In this document: positions 15,528 to 23,110 of the stretch, piece after piece
How positions within the stretch are numbered: position 1 is the stretch's first letter
Layout: the number at the start of each line of letters is the position of its first letter
Source: JBOGGX01 sp050744245
Lineage (GTDB): Bacteria > Actinomycetota > Acidimicrobiia > Acidimicrobiales > JBOGGX01
NCBI GenBank assembly: GCA_050744245.1
Contig: JBOGGX010000227.1
Span: 1 to 30,434 of the forward strand
DNA: 30,434 bases
Direction: 5' to 3'
Translations under genes and position numbers: made by a program
The notes under the pieces: model-generated
The model's input: only the letters and a program-made list of their open reading frames with translations
What the model was told of the DNA's origin: nothing
The model's database searches: none

Positions 15528-16025
15528 TCATCCCTTGGTGAGTCGTTCGATGAGCCGAACCATCTCGACTGCGGCCCGGACGACGTCGTCACCGACGTTG
15601 TGGCCGCCGGCCGGCTCGGAGCGGGCCTCGGCCTGGGCCACGTCCTCGGTGGTGAGCACGCCGAACATCACCGGCACGCCCGTGTCGACGGCGACCTGGC
15701 GGATGCCGCGGGCACACTCGCCGGCCACGAGCTCGTAGTGGCTCGTCTCGCCCCGGATCACACAGCCCAGGCAGACGACGGCATCGACCCGACCCGACCG
15801 GGCCAGCGTCTTGGCTGCCAAGGGGATCTCGAAGGCTCCGGGCACCCACGCCTCCTCGACGTCGTCCGGCGCCACGCCGCACGCCTCGAGCCCGCGCCTG
15901 GCCCCCTCCAGCAGCCGCAGCGTGATCCGGCTGTTGAACCGGCTGCAGACCAACCCGAGCCGCAGCCCGGCGCCGTCGAGCACGGGCGCCGGCGCGTCGG
16001 GGGACTCCTCGTTCCCGGCCATCAC
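15528..16025 (-). CDS. ribH: 6,7-dimethyl-8-ribityllumazine synthase
   Basis: Condenses the ribityl-pyrimidine from the RibD branch with dihydroxybutanone phosphate from the RibB branch. The protein has 165 residues. GAFEIP and GCVIRGETSHYELV (with the catalytic His of the SHYE motif) form the active site, and MFGVLTTED binds the substrate. The start may be GTG 16025 or the adjacent ATG 16022; neither has a clear Shine-Dalgarno. It begins four bases after ribBA. Known enzymes form 60-mer capsids or pentamers; which applies here is not visible. Confidence 0.97.
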   Translation of the reverse strand: MMAGNEESPDAPAPVLDGAGLRLGLVCSRFNSRITLRLLEGARRGLEACGVAPDDVEEAWVPGAFEIPLAAKTLARSGRVDAVVCLGCVIRGETSHYELVAGECARGIRQVAVDTGVPVMFGVLTTEDVAQAEARSEPAGGHNVGDDVVRAAVEMVRLIERLTKG

Positions 16026-16029
16026 ACCA

Positions 16030-17244
16030 TCAATCGAAGTGGCTCAGCAGGTGGCCGAGCCGCTCCTTCTTGGTCCGCAGATAGGCCAGGTTGTGGGCGT
16101 TGGGCTCGATCTCGAGCGGTACCCGCTCGACGATGCTCAGCCCGTAGCCGCCGAGACCGCCGAACTTGTCGGTGTTGTTGGTCATGAGCCGCATGGTGGT
16201 GATGCCGAGATCGACCAGGATCTGGGCGCCGATGCCGTACTTGCGGTTGTCGACCGGGAGCCCGAGCTCGGTGTTGGCGTCGACCGTGTCGAGCCCCTGC
16301 TCCTGCAGGCTGTAGGCCCTGATCTTGTGGGCCAGCCCGATCCCACGACCCTCGTGGCCGGTGAGGTAGACGACCGCCCCGCGCCCCTCGGCCGCGATCT
16401 TCTCCATGGCCAGCGCCAGCTGCGGCCCGCAGTCGCAGCGGAGCGAGCCGAACACGTCGCCCGTCAGGCACTCGGAGTGGACCCGCACGAGCACGTTGTC
16501 CTCGCCGGCCACCTCGCCCATCACCAGGGCGACGTGCTGGTCGGTGTCGTCGAGGGTCGACTCGAACACGTAGCAGGCGAAATCGCCGAACTCGGTGGGG
16601 ATGCTGGCCTCGGCCGTCCGCCGCACCAACTTCTCGGTCTGACGGCGGTAGCGGACCAGGTCGGCGATCGTGATCAGCAGCAGCCCGTGCTCCTCGCAGA
16701 ACTGCTCGAGCTCCGGCCCCCGGGCCATCCCCGTTTTCTTCTCGTCGACGATCTCCGAGAGCACCCCGGCCGGGAAGAGACCGGCCATGCGGGCCAGGTC
16801 GACCGCGGCCTCGGTGTGGCCCGCCCGCCGCAGCACGCCGCCCTGCCGCGCCTGGAGCGGGAAGACGTGCCCGGGCCGGGCCAGGTCGCCGGGGCGGGTG
16901 GCCGGGTCGACCAGGGCCGTGATCGTGGCCGACCGGTCGTAGGCCGAGATGCCCGTCGTCGTGCCGTGCCGATAGTCGCAGGTGACGAGGAAGGCCGTGC
17001 GCATGCTCTCGGTGTTCTGCAGCACCATGGCGTTGAGCTCGAGCTCCTGGGCCCGCTCGCCGGTGATCGGCGCGCAGATGACGCCGGAGGAGTGGTGGAG
17101 GAAAAACGCCAGCTTGTCCGGCGTGGCGAACTCGGCCGCCATGATGAGGTCGCCCTCGTTCTCCCGGTCCTCGTCGTCGGCCACGACGATGATCTCGCCC
17201 CGGGCGATGGCCTCGATGGCGTCTTCGATCTTGGCGTAGGGCAC
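16030..17244 (-). CDS. ribBA: Bifunctional DHBP synthase / GTP cyclohydrolase II
   Basis: Makes both precursors of riboflavin: dihydroxybutanone phosphate from ribulose 5-phosphate, and the diaminopyrimidine from GTP. The protein has 404 residues. The N-terminal RibB half (1-200) has DEDRENEGDLIMAA and HGTTTGISAYDRSAT. The C-terminal RibA half has the zinc Cys set in SECLTGDVFGSLRCDCGPQ and YLTGHEGRGIGL. Both active sites look complete. The GTG start at 17244 lies two bases after the ribE stop; longer starts would run through ribE. Confidence 0.97.
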   Translation of the reverse strand: MPYAKIEDAIEAIARGEIIVVADDEDRENEGDLIMAAEFATPDKLAFFLHHSSGVICAPITGERAQELELNAMVLQNTESMRTAFLVTCDYRHGTTTGISAYDRSATITALVDPATRPGDLARPGHVFPLQARQGGVLRRAGHTEAAVDLARMAGLFPAGVLSEIVDEKKTGMARGPELEQFCEEHGLLLITIADLVRYRRQTEKLVRRTAEASIPTEFGDFACYVFESTLDDTDQHVALVMGEVAGEDNVLVRVHSECLTGDVFGSLRCDCGPQLALAMEKIAAEGRGAVVYLTGHEGRGIGLAHKIRAYSLQEQGLDTVDANTELGLPVDNRKYGIGAQILVDLGITTMRLMTNNTDKFGGLGGYGLSIVERVPLEIEPNAHNLAYLRTKKERLGHLLSHFD

Positions 17245-17246
17245 GG

Positions 17247-17828
17247 TCAGGTCCTCTCCGCGGTGACCAGCGACTCGACGTACTTGGCGATGAGGTCGAC
17301 CTCGAGGTTGACCCGGTCGCCCGGCCGCCGGCGGCCGAGCGTGGTGACCTCGGCCGTGTGGGGGATGACGGCCACGGTGAAGCCGTCGTCCAGCCGGTCG
17401 ACCACGGTGAGGCTCACGCCGTCGACGGCGACCGAGCCCTTCACGACCACGTAGCGCAGCAACGCGGGCGGCATCGCGACCCGCAGCCCGGGCGTGGGGG
17501 CCACGACCTGGCCCACCGCGTCGACGTGGCCCTGCACCAGGTGCCCGCCCAGCCGGTCGACCAGCCGCACCGGGCGCTCGAGGTTGACCGGGTCGCCCGG
17601 TGCGACATCGTCGAGGTTGGTGCGGGCCAGGCTCTCGGCGCTGACGTCGGCCTCCCACCACCCGTCGCCCTTGGCCACCACGGTCAGGCAGCACCCGTTG
17701 ACCGCGATGGACAAACCGATGTCGGCGTCGTCGAGCACCTTGGCCGCGGCGATCCGGAAGCGGGCCCCGGCGTCGCCGGCCGAGCGGCCTAGCACCGACC
17801 CCAACTCCTCGACGATCCCGGTGAACAT
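17247..17828 (-). CDS. ribE: Riboflavin synthase alpha chain
   Basis: Dismutates two lumazine molecules to riboflavin and the pyrimidine. The protein has 193 residues made of two similar beta-barrel halves. The first begins MFTGIVEELGSV and contains NGCCLTVV; the second contains HLVQGHVDAVGQV and VDGVSLTVV. MFTGIVEE is diagnostic. It starts two bases after the ribD stop (ATG at 17828) and ends two bases before ribBA. It is also named ribC in some genomes. Confidence 0.97.
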   Translation of the reverse strand: MFTGIVEELGSVLGRSAGDAGARFRIAAAKVLDDADIGLSIAVNGCCLTVVAKGDGWWEADVSAESLARTNLDDVAPGDPVNLERPVRLVDRLGGHLVQGHVDAVGQVVAPTPGLRVAMPPALLRYVVVKGSVAVDGVSLTVVDRLDDGFTVAVIPHTAEVTTLGRRRPGDRVNLEVDLIAKYVESLVTAERT

Positions 17829-17830
17829 GT

Positions 17831-18865
17831 TCAGCTTCTACTCCCACCGCCGCCGTGCGGTTCGATCTCGACCTTCAGGTCGTCGCCCAGCCGCTCGACG
17901 TGGACGATGCGTCCCCGCCACACGTCGTCGATGCTGGCGGCACCAGCGCCGGCGAACAGACCCTGCGCATCCTCGCCGCCGAACAGCGCCGGCGCCAGAT
18001 ACAGGACATACCGGTCGACCAGGCCGTCCCGGTGGAACCGCCCGGCGACACCGGCCCCGCCCTCGACCAGCGCCTGCACCACGCCCCGCCGCCCCAGCTC
18101 GTCGAGCACGTCGGTCAGCGGTCCGTCGAGCTCGAGCGCCGGGTGGATCCGGGCGTCGGGGGGCGCCTGGCCCACCACCACCCGCAGCGGGTCGCGCCCG
18201 TCGACCAGCCGCACCGTCAGGGCGGGGTCGTCGACCCTGACCGTTCCCGCCCCGACGATCACGGCGTCGCTCTCGGCCCTGAGCCGGTGGGCGTCGGTGC
18301 GGGCCTCGGGGCCCGTGATCCACTGGCTGGTGCCGTCGGGGGCCGCGGTCCGCCCGTCGATGGTGGCCGCCAGCTTGAGCACCACCCACGGACGACCGGT
18401 CCGGCGATGCTTGAGGTAGGGAAGGAGCTGACGCTCGACCTGCTCGGCCAGGACGCCGACCTCGACGTCGACCCCCGACTCCCGGAGTCGGCGGACGCCG
18501 CGGCCGTCGACCTGTGGGTCGGGATCTTCGAGGCCGATGACGACCCGACCGATGCCGGCGGCGACGATGGCGTCGACGCAGGGGGGCGTCCGACCGTGAT
18601 GGCCGCAGGGTTCGAGCGTGACGTACAGCGTGGCGCCGGCCAGGTCGGCGCCGACCGTCGCGGCCGAGTTGATGGCCACGATCTCGGCATGGGGTCCCCC
18701 GGGGGCCGAGGTCGCCCCCTCGAACGCCCGCGCCGTGGCGGTGACCACCACCGCCCCCACCCAAGGGTTCGGGGGCGCCAAGGTGCGGGCCCCGCCCCCC
18801 AGCCCGATGGCGCGCGCCATGTGGACGTCGTCGCTGGCCAGGGCGGTGGTTTCGGGAGCGGTCAT
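17831..18865 (-). CDS. ribD: Bifunctional riboflavin deaminase/reductase
   Basis: Deaminates the GTP-derived pyrimidine and then reduces the ribosyl side chain. The protein has 344 residues. The deaminase domain (1-150) has the zinc site GGPHAE (H59) and EPCGHHGRTPPC (C87, C96). The reductase domain has LKLAATIDGRTA, SQWITG and the late LVEGGAGVAGRF. The stretch between the DARIHP and LVEGG segments looks shorter than in many RibD proteins, but the motifs are intact. It is the first rib gene, divergent from the phospholipase-like gene. No FMN riboswitch is visible in the short upstream region, so FMN control at that level is unlikely. Confidence 0.96.
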   Translation of the reverse strand: MTAPETTALASDDVHMARAIGLGGGARTLAPPNPWVGAVVVTATARAFEGATSAPGGPHAEIVAINSAATVGADLAGATLYVTLEPCGHHGRTPPCVDAIVAAGIGRVVIGLEDPDPQVDGRGVRRLRESGVDVEVGVLAEQVERQLLPYLKHRRTGRPWVVLKLAATIDGRTAAPDGTSQWITGPEARTDAHRLRAESDAVIVGAGTVRVDDPALTVRLVDGRDPLRVVVGQAPPDARIHPALELDGPLTDVLDELGRRGVVQALVEGGAGVAGRFHRDGLVDRYVLYLAPALFGGEDAQGLFAGAGAASIDDVWRGRIVHVERLGDDLKVEIEPHGGGGSRS

Positions 18866-18873
18866 GCCGTTTC

Positions 18874-19986
18874 TTGACCGCTCAGTCTAGATGGGGGCCG
18901 ATCTGGGTCGGTCTGAGTAACGCGGCTACTCATGCGCGGGCCGCCCCCCGGGCGGAAAACTGCGACGAGGCGGACACCGCAAGCCCGCCGCCGATCGCTC
19001 TGGAGGCGATCACCGATCCGGCCGGAGCCCAGACGCCGCCACCGGCTCGGGCCCACCCCGAGGTCCCCGGGGACTACTCGACGAGGGCGGAGGCGGTCGA
19101 CGGGGCGACCACCCCAGCGGACCTGCTGGCCCTGATGCCGCCCGAGGCCGTGCAGCAGTTCCCTGAGCTGGTGCCGATCGTCGAGGCTGGACCGGCCGCG
19201 GCGACGGCCGAGGCGTCGGGGTTCGCCGCCCTGGCCGCCTCGCATTCCGGGGCGACGCCGCCGCCGTGCCCGGAGGCCGGCCGAGAGCTGCTGCCCGGCT
19301 ATCCGGCGCCGTACGGCTTCTACACGCTTCCGGGCCGCATGCCGCCAACACGACCTGTCCTACTACTGGGTCCCGGCCAGCCGGTTCGAGGTCGACAACC
19401 ACTTTTCGCCGATGCCTCGGCCGACTGCGCTCGCCGGAACTGGTTCTCCAAGCCCTTCTGCTACGCCAGGGCCGCCATCTACTGGGCCGGGTTGCGGGCC
19501 GGCGGCGAGGCGGCCTACGCCGGCAACGAGATCCCGGGCTGCAACCGGGAGCTCCCGCCCGAGGGCGTGCCGCCGTTGCCGCCCGGCCCCGTTTGCGGCA
19601 GCCCGAGCAACGCCTGGGTTCGAACCGACAGCGGCATCATGCGGCAGGGCACCATCGTCGGCCTGATCGGCGTCGTCCGGGCGTCGAGTCGGATCATCTT
19701 CGAGCTCCGCGACGCCGACGCCAACGTGGTCGCCACCCACACCACCGACTTCTCCCGGGCCAACTGCGTTGTCCACCATGAGCCGGAGTGGTTCGACACA
19801 CGGCGGCTGCCCCCGGGTTTCGTCCACGTCACCGCGGCCAATGGCCGCTGGGAGGACAACGCCCTGATGTGCCACGAGGTGGCGGTGCTCGAGATCCTGC
19901 CCGAGTTCGACCCGCCGCCGCCCGAGCAACCGCCTCCGCCCGAGGAGCCTCCGGCCGACCCGCCGCCGGAGGTGCCGTCCCCGTGA
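18874..19986 (+). CDS. Prokaryotic phospholipase A2-like protein with two compensating frameshifts
   Basis: Open over 370 codons from a TTG. The middle makes sense only if one extra base near 19324 and one missing T near 19403-19406 are corrected. Then the protein reads GFYRFRAACRQHDLSYYW, followed by a segment with VDNHFFADASADC and CYARAAIYWAGLRAGG. This is the prokaryotic phospholipase A2 pattern: catalytic His-Asp pair after a Cys, a downstream Asp, and further paired Cys. As written, about 28 codons are out of frame and the HD pair is lost, so the product is probably inactive. The PLA2 part lies near residues 130-215. An unrecognised beta-rich domain (to about 345) and a Pro/Glu-rich tail follow. 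No signal peptide is visible, odd for a secreted enzyme; the N-terminus may be missing or the start wrong. Confidence 0.75.
   Translation: MTAQSRWGPIWVGLSNAATHARAAPRAENCDEADTASPPPIALEAITDPAGAQTPPPARAHPEVPGDYSTRAEAVDGATTPADLLALMPPEAVQQFPELVPIVEAGPAAATAEASGFAALAASHSGATPPPCPEAGRELLPGYPAPYGFYTLPGRMPPTRPVLLLGPGQPVRGRQPLFADASADCARRNWFSKPFCYARAAIYWAGLRAGGEAAYAGNEIPGCNRELPPEGVPPLPPGPVCGSPSNAWVRTDSGIMRQGTIVGLIGVVRASSRIIFELRDADANVVATHTTDFSRANCVVHHEPEWFDTRRLPPGFVHVTAANGRWEDNALMCHEVAVLEILPEFDPPPPEQPPPPEEPPADPPPEVPSP
18914..18932. promoter_or_regulatory. Inverted repeat between ribD and the phospholipase-like gene
   Basis: TGAGTA and TACTCA form a perfect 6-bp inverted repeat around seven bases. It lies about 50 bp upstream of ribD, in the short divergent region. 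A TAGACT -10-like box for ribD occurs nearer the start. It could be a repressor operator for either gene; no known regulator is recognised. Confidence 0.35.
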
Positions 19987-19989
19987 TGC

Positions 19990-20028
19990 TGCCGCGCTCA
20001 GCTACCGCGACGGTGGTTCAGCGCGGCA
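19990..20028. terminator. Long hairpin between convergent genes
   Basis: TGCCGCGCT (19990-19998) pairs with AGCGCGGCA (20020-20028). An inner stem CTACCG/CGGTGG closes on a CGA loop. It begins three bases after the phospholipase-like stop and 36 bases from the moaB stop, so it should terminate both convergent transcripts. There is no U-tract. Confidence 0.8.
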
Positions 20029-20064
20029 ACATCGGCGAGCGGCGGGCCCCGCCCGGCGCGCCTC

Positions 20065-20535
20065 TCAGTGCGGGCGGCCGCCGGCCAGCAGCTCGATGGC
20101 GTGGGGGACGACATCGAGCACGGCGCCGATGGTCTCCACCGCGCCGGACGACGAGCCCGGCGTGTTGAGGATCAACGTCCGGCCCCGGCTGCCGGCCACG
20201 GCCCGTGACAGCCGGCCCAGCGGGCTGACCAGGCGCATGGCCTCGGCCAGGCCGGGCGCCTCGCGGTCGAGCACGTGGAGGGTGCCCTCGGGGGTGAGGT
20301 CGCGCGGGCCGAAGCCGGTACCGCCCGTGGTGACGACGAGCCCGGAGAACCCCTCGCTCAGCTCGATCAGCGCCGCGGCCACCGGCTCGATTCCGTCGCT
20401 GACGACCCGCCGCTCGACGACGTCGAACCCGGCGTCGCGCAGCACGGCCTCGATGGCCGCCCCGGACCGGTCGTCCCTCGTGCCCGCGACCACGCCGTCG
20501 GACACGGTCAGGACCTTGGCCAGCACCGTCGACAT
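20065..20535 (-). CDS. Molybdopterin adenylyltransferase-type protein, MoaB/Mog family
   Basis: Adenylates molybdopterin before molybdenum insertion in active family members. The protein has 156 residues with the MoCF-domain signature TGGTGFGPRDLTPE and the later LILNTPGSSSGAVE loop. Assignment to MoaB or Mog is not possible from sequence alone. It starts three bases after rsmB, in the def-fmt-rsmB transcript, which is not a molybdenum context. The MOSC-domain gene at 24364-24840 is the only other possible cofactor-linked gene here. Confidence 0.9.
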   Translation of the reverse strand: MSTVLAKVLTVSDGVVAGTRDDRSGAAIEAVLRDAGFDVVERRVVSDGIEPVAAALIELSEGFSGLVVTTGGTGFGPRDLTPEGTLHVLDREAPGLAEAMRLVSPLGRLSRAVAGSRGRTLILNTPGSSSGAVETIGAVLDVVPHAIELLAGGRPH

Positions 20536-20538
20536 CGA

Positions 20539-21666
20539 CTACCTCCCCAACCGATAACGGAAGAGTGCCATGCCGTCCGTGCCCGCCGCCTGCGGGAGCA
20601 GGAGGGCGCCCCGGCCCAGCCGCGCCCATGGTGCGCCGGGCGCCGCAACCGGCACCAGGTCGGGCCAGCGCTCGGCCACGTGGTCGTCGACGCCGCCGGT
20701 CTCCTCGGTGGTCATGGTGCACACGCTGTAGACGAGCAGTCCGCCGGGCCGCAGCAAGGGCACCGAGGCGTCGATCATCTCCCGCTGCAGGCCGGCCAGG
20801 CGTTCCACGGCAGCGGGCTCGACCCTCCATCGGGCGTCGGGCCGGCGGCGCAGTGTGCCGAGGCCCGAGCACGGCGCGTCGAGCAGGACCCGATCGAAGC
20901 TCCGCCGCCTCAGGGGCGGGCGGCCGGCGTCGGCGGCGACCACCGACAGCGCTCCGGCGACGCCCAGTCGGCGGGCGTTGGCCGAGATCAGGCCGGCCCG
21001 GCGCGGGTTGACATCGCCGGCGACCACGAGCCCACCGTTGGTGGCCGAGGCCAGGCCGGTGGCCTTGCCGCCCGGGGCGGCGCACAGGTCGGCGACCCGA
21101 TGGCCGGGCGCCACCTCGACCAGGTCGGCCACCCACTGCGAGGCCATGTCCTGGACATACCCGTCGGCCCGCACGGTGGCGCGGGCCGGCTGGTTCATCT
21201 GCTCGAGCGCGGCCACGGCGTCGACCTCGCCCAGGGCCGCGGTGAGCGCGGCCGCCACCCAGTCGGGGTAGCTGAGCCGGGTGACGTCGTCGGGCCAGAC
21301 CACGGGCGCCTCCGCCACCCGGCGCAGCACCGCGTTGACCAAACCGCGGGCCGGCCCGGGGGTGACCGCGACGGTCGCGCCGACGGCGGCATGGGCCGGC
21401 ACCCGCATGAACTCGAGCTGGTAGGCGCCGATGCGCAACGCGGCCCGCACCGCAGGATCGACCGGCCGGAGCAGGTAGCGGTCGACCAAGAAGTCGCACG
21501 CCCTCCGCATCCGGGTGGCGCCGTAGGCCACCTCGGTCACGAACGCCCGGTCTCGCCGGTCGAGCCGAGAACGCTCCAATGTGGAGGGTACGAGCAGGTT
21601 GGCGTAGGCCCCGTCCTCGTCGATCCGCCGCACCAGCTCGACTGCGACCCGCCGAGCATCCTTCAC
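20539..21666 (-). CDS. rsmB: 16S rRNA m5C967-type methyltransferase, compact RsmB
   Basis: Methylates a cytosine of 16S rRNA through a covalent Cys adduct. The protein has 375 residues, with an N-terminal NusB-like helical domain (1-150) and a C-terminal SAM domain with DLCAAPGGK (193-201), the conserved DAPCSGLGTLRRRPDARW (C266) and YSVCT (C316, the other conserved Cys). It is shorter than typical RsmB (about 430-450) because the segment between the NusB-like part and VQDMASQW is only about a dozen residues. The motifs are intact. The GTG start overlaps the fmt stop by four bases. rpe, which follows rsmB in mycobacteria, is absent. Confidence 0.94.
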   Translation of the reverse strand: MKDARRVAVELVRRIDEDGAYANLLVPSTLERSRLDRRDRAFVTEVAYGATRMRRACDFLVDRYLLRPVDPAVRAALRIGAYQLEFMRVPAHAAVGATVAVTPGPARGLVNAVLRRVAEAPVVWPDDVTRLSYPDWVAAALTAALGEVDAVAALEQMNQPARATVRADGYVQDMASQWVADLVEVAPGHRVADLCAAPGGKATGLASATNGGLVVAGDVNPRRAGLISANARRLGVAGALSVVAADAGRPPLRRRSFDRVLLDAPCSGLGTLRRRPDARWRVEPAAVERLAGLQREMIDASVPLLRPGGLLVYSVCTMTTEETGGVDDHVAERWPDLVPVAAPGAPWARLGRGALLLPQAAGTDGMALFRYRLGR

Positions 21667-22529
21667 GAGCCGAGGTGATCGCCGGGCCCGAGCCTGGCCC
21701 CGCGGACCCAGGCTTCGGCCGGCAGCCGGGCCCGGCCCTCGGGCTGGACCTCGACCAGGACGAGGGTGCCGTCCCCGGTGCCGACCGCGGCACCGTCGAG
21801 ACCGGCCGGCGCCAGCCCCCGGTCGGGCGCCACCGACGAGCGCAGCACCTTGAGCCGCCGGCCCCGCCACGTGGTCCAGGCCGGACCGACCCGCACCACG
21901 CGCTGGAGCTCGTCGGCCGGCCGGCGCCAGTCGAGCTCGAGCTCGCCCGGTTCGATCTTGTGGGCGTAGGTGCCCTCCCCGTCCTGCACCCGCTGCACCG
22001 TGCGCCCCCGGTCGAGCACGCCGAGCAGCAGGTCGGTGCCGACGTCGACCAGGCGGGACCGCAGCTCGTCGGCCGTCTCGTCCGGGTCGATCGGCACCTC
22101 GGCCTCGTCGTAGATGGCGCCCGTGTCGAGCCCCTCTTCGACCGCCATCACGGCCACACCGGTCGTCGCGTCGCCGGCCAGGATGGCCCGCTCGACCGGC
22201 GCCGCCCCTCGCCACCGCGGCAGGAGCGAGAAATGAAGATTCACCATCGGGAGATGCTCGAGCACATGCGGCTTGATCAACCGCCCGAAGGCGACGACCA
22301 CGCCGAGCTCGGCCGGACGGTCGAGGTCGAGGATGTCGTCGATGCGATCGGTGACGGGCAGCCCCAGGTCGCCCGCCGTCACCTTGACCGGGCTCGGCGC
22401 CAGGGCGGCGCCGCGTCCGCGCCGCTTGTCCGGCTTGGTCACCACCAGGGCGACGTCGTGGCCGGCGTCGATCAGCGCCCGCAACGGTGGGACCGCCATG
22501 GCCGGGGTGCCCAGGTAGACGAGGCGCAT
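21663..22529 (-). CDS. fmt: Methionyl-tRNA formyltransferase
   Basis: Formylates initiator Met-tRNA with 10-formyl-tetrahydrofolate. The protein has 288 residues. The catalytic region holds N97 and H99 in VNLHFSLLPRWRGAAP, the signature of the family, followed by GLDTG with the catalytic Asp neighbourhood. A C-terminal tRNA-binding domain follows and is somewhat short compared with the usual 310. The ATG at 22529 lies 19 bp after def, which removes the formyl group later. Pairing with def in one operon is a conserved arrangement. Confidence 0.97.
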   Translation of the reverse strand: MRLVYLGTPAMAVPPLRALIDAGHDVALVVTKPDKRRGRGAALAPSPVKVTAGDLGLPVTDRIDDILDLDRPAELGVVVAFGRLIKPHVLEHLPMVNLHFSLLPRWRGAAPVERAILAGDATTGVAVMAVEEGLDTGAIYDEAEVPIDPDETADELRSRLVDVGTDLLLGVLDRGRTVQRVQDGEGTYAHKIEPGELELDWRRPADELQRVVRVGPAWTTWRGRRLKVLRSSVAPDRGLAPAGLDGAAVGTGDGTLVLVEVQPEGRARLPAEAWVRGARLGPGDHLGS

Positions 22530-22548
22530 CGGGGCGCGGTGAACCGGC

Positions 22549-23085
22549 TCAGAGCTCCGGCTTGTCCGGCTTCACCCGCGACGGCGCCTGCCCGGTGAGC
22601 TGCAGCTCGCGGATGGCCCTCAGAGCCTGCTTCCTCGTCGCCTGGTCGAGCCGGTCGATGAACAGCACGCCGTCGAGGTGGTCGGTCTCGTGCTGGTACA
22701 CCCGCGACAGCAGCTCGTCGGCGTCGATCGAGATCTCGTTGCCGTCGAGGCCGCGCCCGGTGAGGTGGACCTCCCTGGGCCGGGTGCAGTTCCAGTACAT
22801 GCCCGGGATCGACAGGCAGCCCTCTTCGTAGACCCACTCGCCGCGTGACTCGCTGATGACGGGGTTGATGACGACCCCGGGCCCGGTGCCGTCGTACAGG
22901 TCGTAGACGAACAACCGCTTGAGCACGCCGACCTGGGGGGCGGCCAGCCCGACGCCGGGGGCGTCGTGCAGGGTCTCGATCATCTCGTCGGCCAGCCGCG
23001 CGATCGACCCGTCGATCTCGGTGACCTCGGGACATGGTGTCCGCAGCACGGGGTCACCGATGAGCCGGATCGTGAGGACGGACAT
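22549..23085 (-). CDS. def: Peptide deformylase
   Basis: Metallo-hydrolase that removes the formyl group from nascent proteins. The protein has 178 residues and all three signature motifs: GVGLAAPQ (44-51), EGCLSIPG (88-95, metal ligand C90) and HETDH (132-136, metal ligands H132 and H136 and the catalytic Glu). It is the first gene of the def-fmt-rsmB-moaB run. No Shine-Dalgarno is seen. TAGCCT ends six bases before the ATG, suggesting a leaderless mRNA. Confidence 0.98.
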   Translation of the reverse strand: MSVLTIRLIGDPVLRTPCPEVTEIDGSIARLADEMIETLHDAPGVGLAAPQVGVLKRLFVYDLYDGTGPGVVINPVISESRGEWVYEEGCLSIPGMYWNCTRPREVHLTGRGLDGNEISIDADELLSRVYQHETDHLDGVLFIDRLDQATRKQALRAIRELQLTGQAPSRVKPDKPEL

Positions 23086-23110
23086 GCACCAAGGCTACCG
23101 TTCGTCCCCT
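23086..23110. promoter_or_regulatory. 25-bp divergent promoter region, def / methyltransferase
   Basis: Only 25 bases separate the two divergent starts. TAGCCT (23092-23097, minus) ends six bases from the def ATG, and TACCGT (23096-23101, plus) ends nine bases from the methyltransferase GTG. Neither gene has room for a standard leader, so both transcripts may be leaderless and the polymerases would compete. No good -35 is visible for either. Confidence 0.4.

Noticed and set aside
16030..17847. A 605-codon minus frame covering ribE and ribBA
   Set aside because: The first 200 residues are a shadow of ribE. The ribBA protein begins at GTG 17244.
18866..18945. FMN riboswitch ahead of ribD
   Set aside because: The minus-strand leader is short and lacks the conserved AGGGGCGGGGUG-type core.
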